Shown here piece after piece: positions 61,419 to 62,203 of a stretch of DNA of 62,203 nucleotides. The number at the start of each line of letters is the position of its first letter. Position 1 is the first letter of the stretch. The notes below the pieces were generated by a model. It was not told the DNA's origin and searched no databases. It worked only from the letters and a program-made list of their open reading frames with translations. This DNA comes from an uncultured Oscillospiraceae bacterium (GTDB lineage: Bacteria > Bacillota > Clostridia > Oscillospirales > Oscillospiraceae): positions 1 through 62,203 of the forward strand of contig CANRNF010000007.1 in the NCBI GenBank assembly GCA_947631865.1, read 5' to 3'. The translations under genes and the position numbers were made by a program.

Positions 61419-61922
61419 CTATTCCGACTGCTCTAGGCCAAAGACATTTTGCATCGCACGATACTGCTCCATTATCTGCGGATAATATGCTGTATATAGA
61501 GAAATTGCCTCCTCGTGTTCACTGCCTTCCAGCCCCGTCTCCCTATCATTATTGATACTCATATCCGCATTTACATAGAGAAGATATCCAACCATTTTAT
61601 CAGCATTGTTTTCATCTTCTTTATATAGAATCAGGCCATACTCCTTTATTCCATTGCACATGAACCTGGGCCAAGCAACGATACCAATAGTACCGTTCTC
61701 GTTGCTACTTGATAGACAGCCAGAGAATTCAAACAATGCAGGTTTCCCAACCAAGTATGAATATTTGGTAGAATCTGAATCTGTCACAAACGTCCCAAGC
61801 GTCCTTGGGAAATGTTTGAAAGAACTGCCAACATACTTATGATATGTATAGTAATTTGCTCCCCAAATCATAAAGAATATCATAGAAACACAGAGAATAA
61901 TAAGAAATACTTTTTTCTTCAA
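61419..61922 (-). CDS. Unknown membrane-anchored extracellular protein
   Basis: About 167 residues from a TTG at 61922 (MKKKVFLIILCVSMIFFMIW) behind a CGGAG site: one N-terminal membrane anchor and a roughly 140-residue outer domain with two cysteines (FSGCLSSSNENG and RFMCNGIKEYG). An ATG at 61949 that overlaps the stop codon of the ABC ATPase (TAATG) is the alternative start and gives 176 residues. I recognise no family. Base use is AT-rich compared with the chromosome part. It is cotranscribed with the ATPase and may be an accessory of that transporter. Confidence 0.75.
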   Translation of the reverse strand: MKKKVFLIILCVSMIFFMIWGANYYTYHKYVGSSFKHFPRTLGTFVTDSDSTKYSYLVGKPALFEFSGCLSSSNENGTIGIVAWPRFMCNGIKEYGLILYKEDENNADKMVGYLLYVNADMSINNDRETGLEGSEHEEAISLYTAYYPQIMEQYRAMQNVFGLEQSE

Positions 61923-61948
61923 AATGATCACTCCGTTCTTAATTCGCA

Positions 61949-62203
61949 TTAAAGGGTTATGATCCGGTCGCACATTCTTTTTATTTCCTCATCGTGCGTA
62001 ACAAGGATAATTGTTTTTCCGGCTCGGTTGAGGTCACGCAAGATGTCCATTACGATCTCGGCATTTTCAGCATCCAGCGATCCCGTCGGTTCGTCGGCAA
62101 GAATGACATCATTCTTCTTGTAAAAAGCTCTGGCCAATGCTACACGCTGTTGTTCCCCACCTGAGAGTGTATAGACTTTTTGATCGACTTTCCCATATAG
62201 CCC
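61949..62203 (-). CDS. ABC transporter ATP-binding protein (MacB/LolD type), partial
   Basis: Only the last 84 codons are inside the window; the start lies beyond the right edge. The signature LSGGEQQRVALARAFY, Walker B VILADEPTGSLD and switch His in LVTHDEEIKRM are seen. This is the pattern of ATPases of MacB/LolD/lantibiotic-immunity transporters. The membrane subunit is not seen and may lie outside the window. The unknown anchored protein follows it. Confidence 0.93.
   Translation of the reverse strand, partial: GLYGKVDQKVYTLSGGEQQRVALARAFYKKNDVILADEPTGSLDAENAEIVMDILRDLNRAGKTIILVTHDEEIKRMCDRIITL

Overview
The window is about 62 kb of GC-rich DNA whose gene content points to a Gram-positive, spore-forming member of the Clostridia, most like the Oscillospiraceae/Ruminococcaceae gut lineages. 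The evidence is dipicolinate synthase (dpaA/dpaB), a BofA-type pro-sigma-K inhibitor, RNase Y, a class B sortase, strong AGGAGG-type ribosome binding sites, CsoR/CopA copper control and small double-glycine peptides. The lineage is an inference from gene content; no rRNA is present.

Layout. 0.1-5 kb: GH51 arabinofuranosidase and sortase B (minus), then a GntR repressor with an ABC exporter (plus). 5-10 kb: RNase Y; an amino-acid ABC transporter (binding protein, permease, ATPase) behind a lysine riboswitch with an intact terminator; bofA. 10.6-17.5 kb: a divergent type IIA topoisomerase pair around a secreted protein, followed by YitT and a LUD protein. 17.6-23.7 kb: a UBA/DUF4342 protein, a two-component system, and a phosphatidylethanolamine operon (PAP2, MprF-like flippase, pssA, psd). 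24-31 kb: cstA with an unknown partner, TrkA/TrkH potassium uptake, and a parvulin-type lipoprotein. 31-44 kb: DUF4015 glycosidase-like protein, dpaAB, DUF1015, YhcH-family protein, a CPA2 antiporter, three XRE regulators (two membrane-tethered), and upp. 42-48 kb: the tRNA t6A genes tsaB/E/D with rimI, and polA. 48-52 kb: a pair of double-glycine peptides (one interrupted at a G10 tract), and the csoR-copA copper operon with a copZ-like domain that may also be made separately. 52-54 kb: GH25 lysozyme and prfB.

54-62 kb is a mobile island of lower GC. It begins at a tRNA-Leu(CAA) gene that has a truncated sibling copy, followed by a tyrosine integrase, a MazF-zinc-cluster-HTH fusion without an antitoxin gene, an XRE regulator, and a two-gene operon encoding a TIR-like/MORN protein and an FRG-domain protein. 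I regard that operon as the best candidate for an undescribed (probably anti-phage) system. The window ends inside an ABC transporter ATPase.

The chromosome part is sprinkled with short palindromic intergenic repeats of at least four families (A-D, about 13 copies). None lies in a recognisable gene. Families A and B share one multi-hairpin architecture, and family D elements are found inserted inside B and C elements, so at least one family has moved. Several experimentally testable control devices are visible: the lysine riboswitch, tandem CsoR boxes on a consensus promoter, a GntR promoter with tandem repeats, and a palindrome in the promoter of the phospholipid operon.
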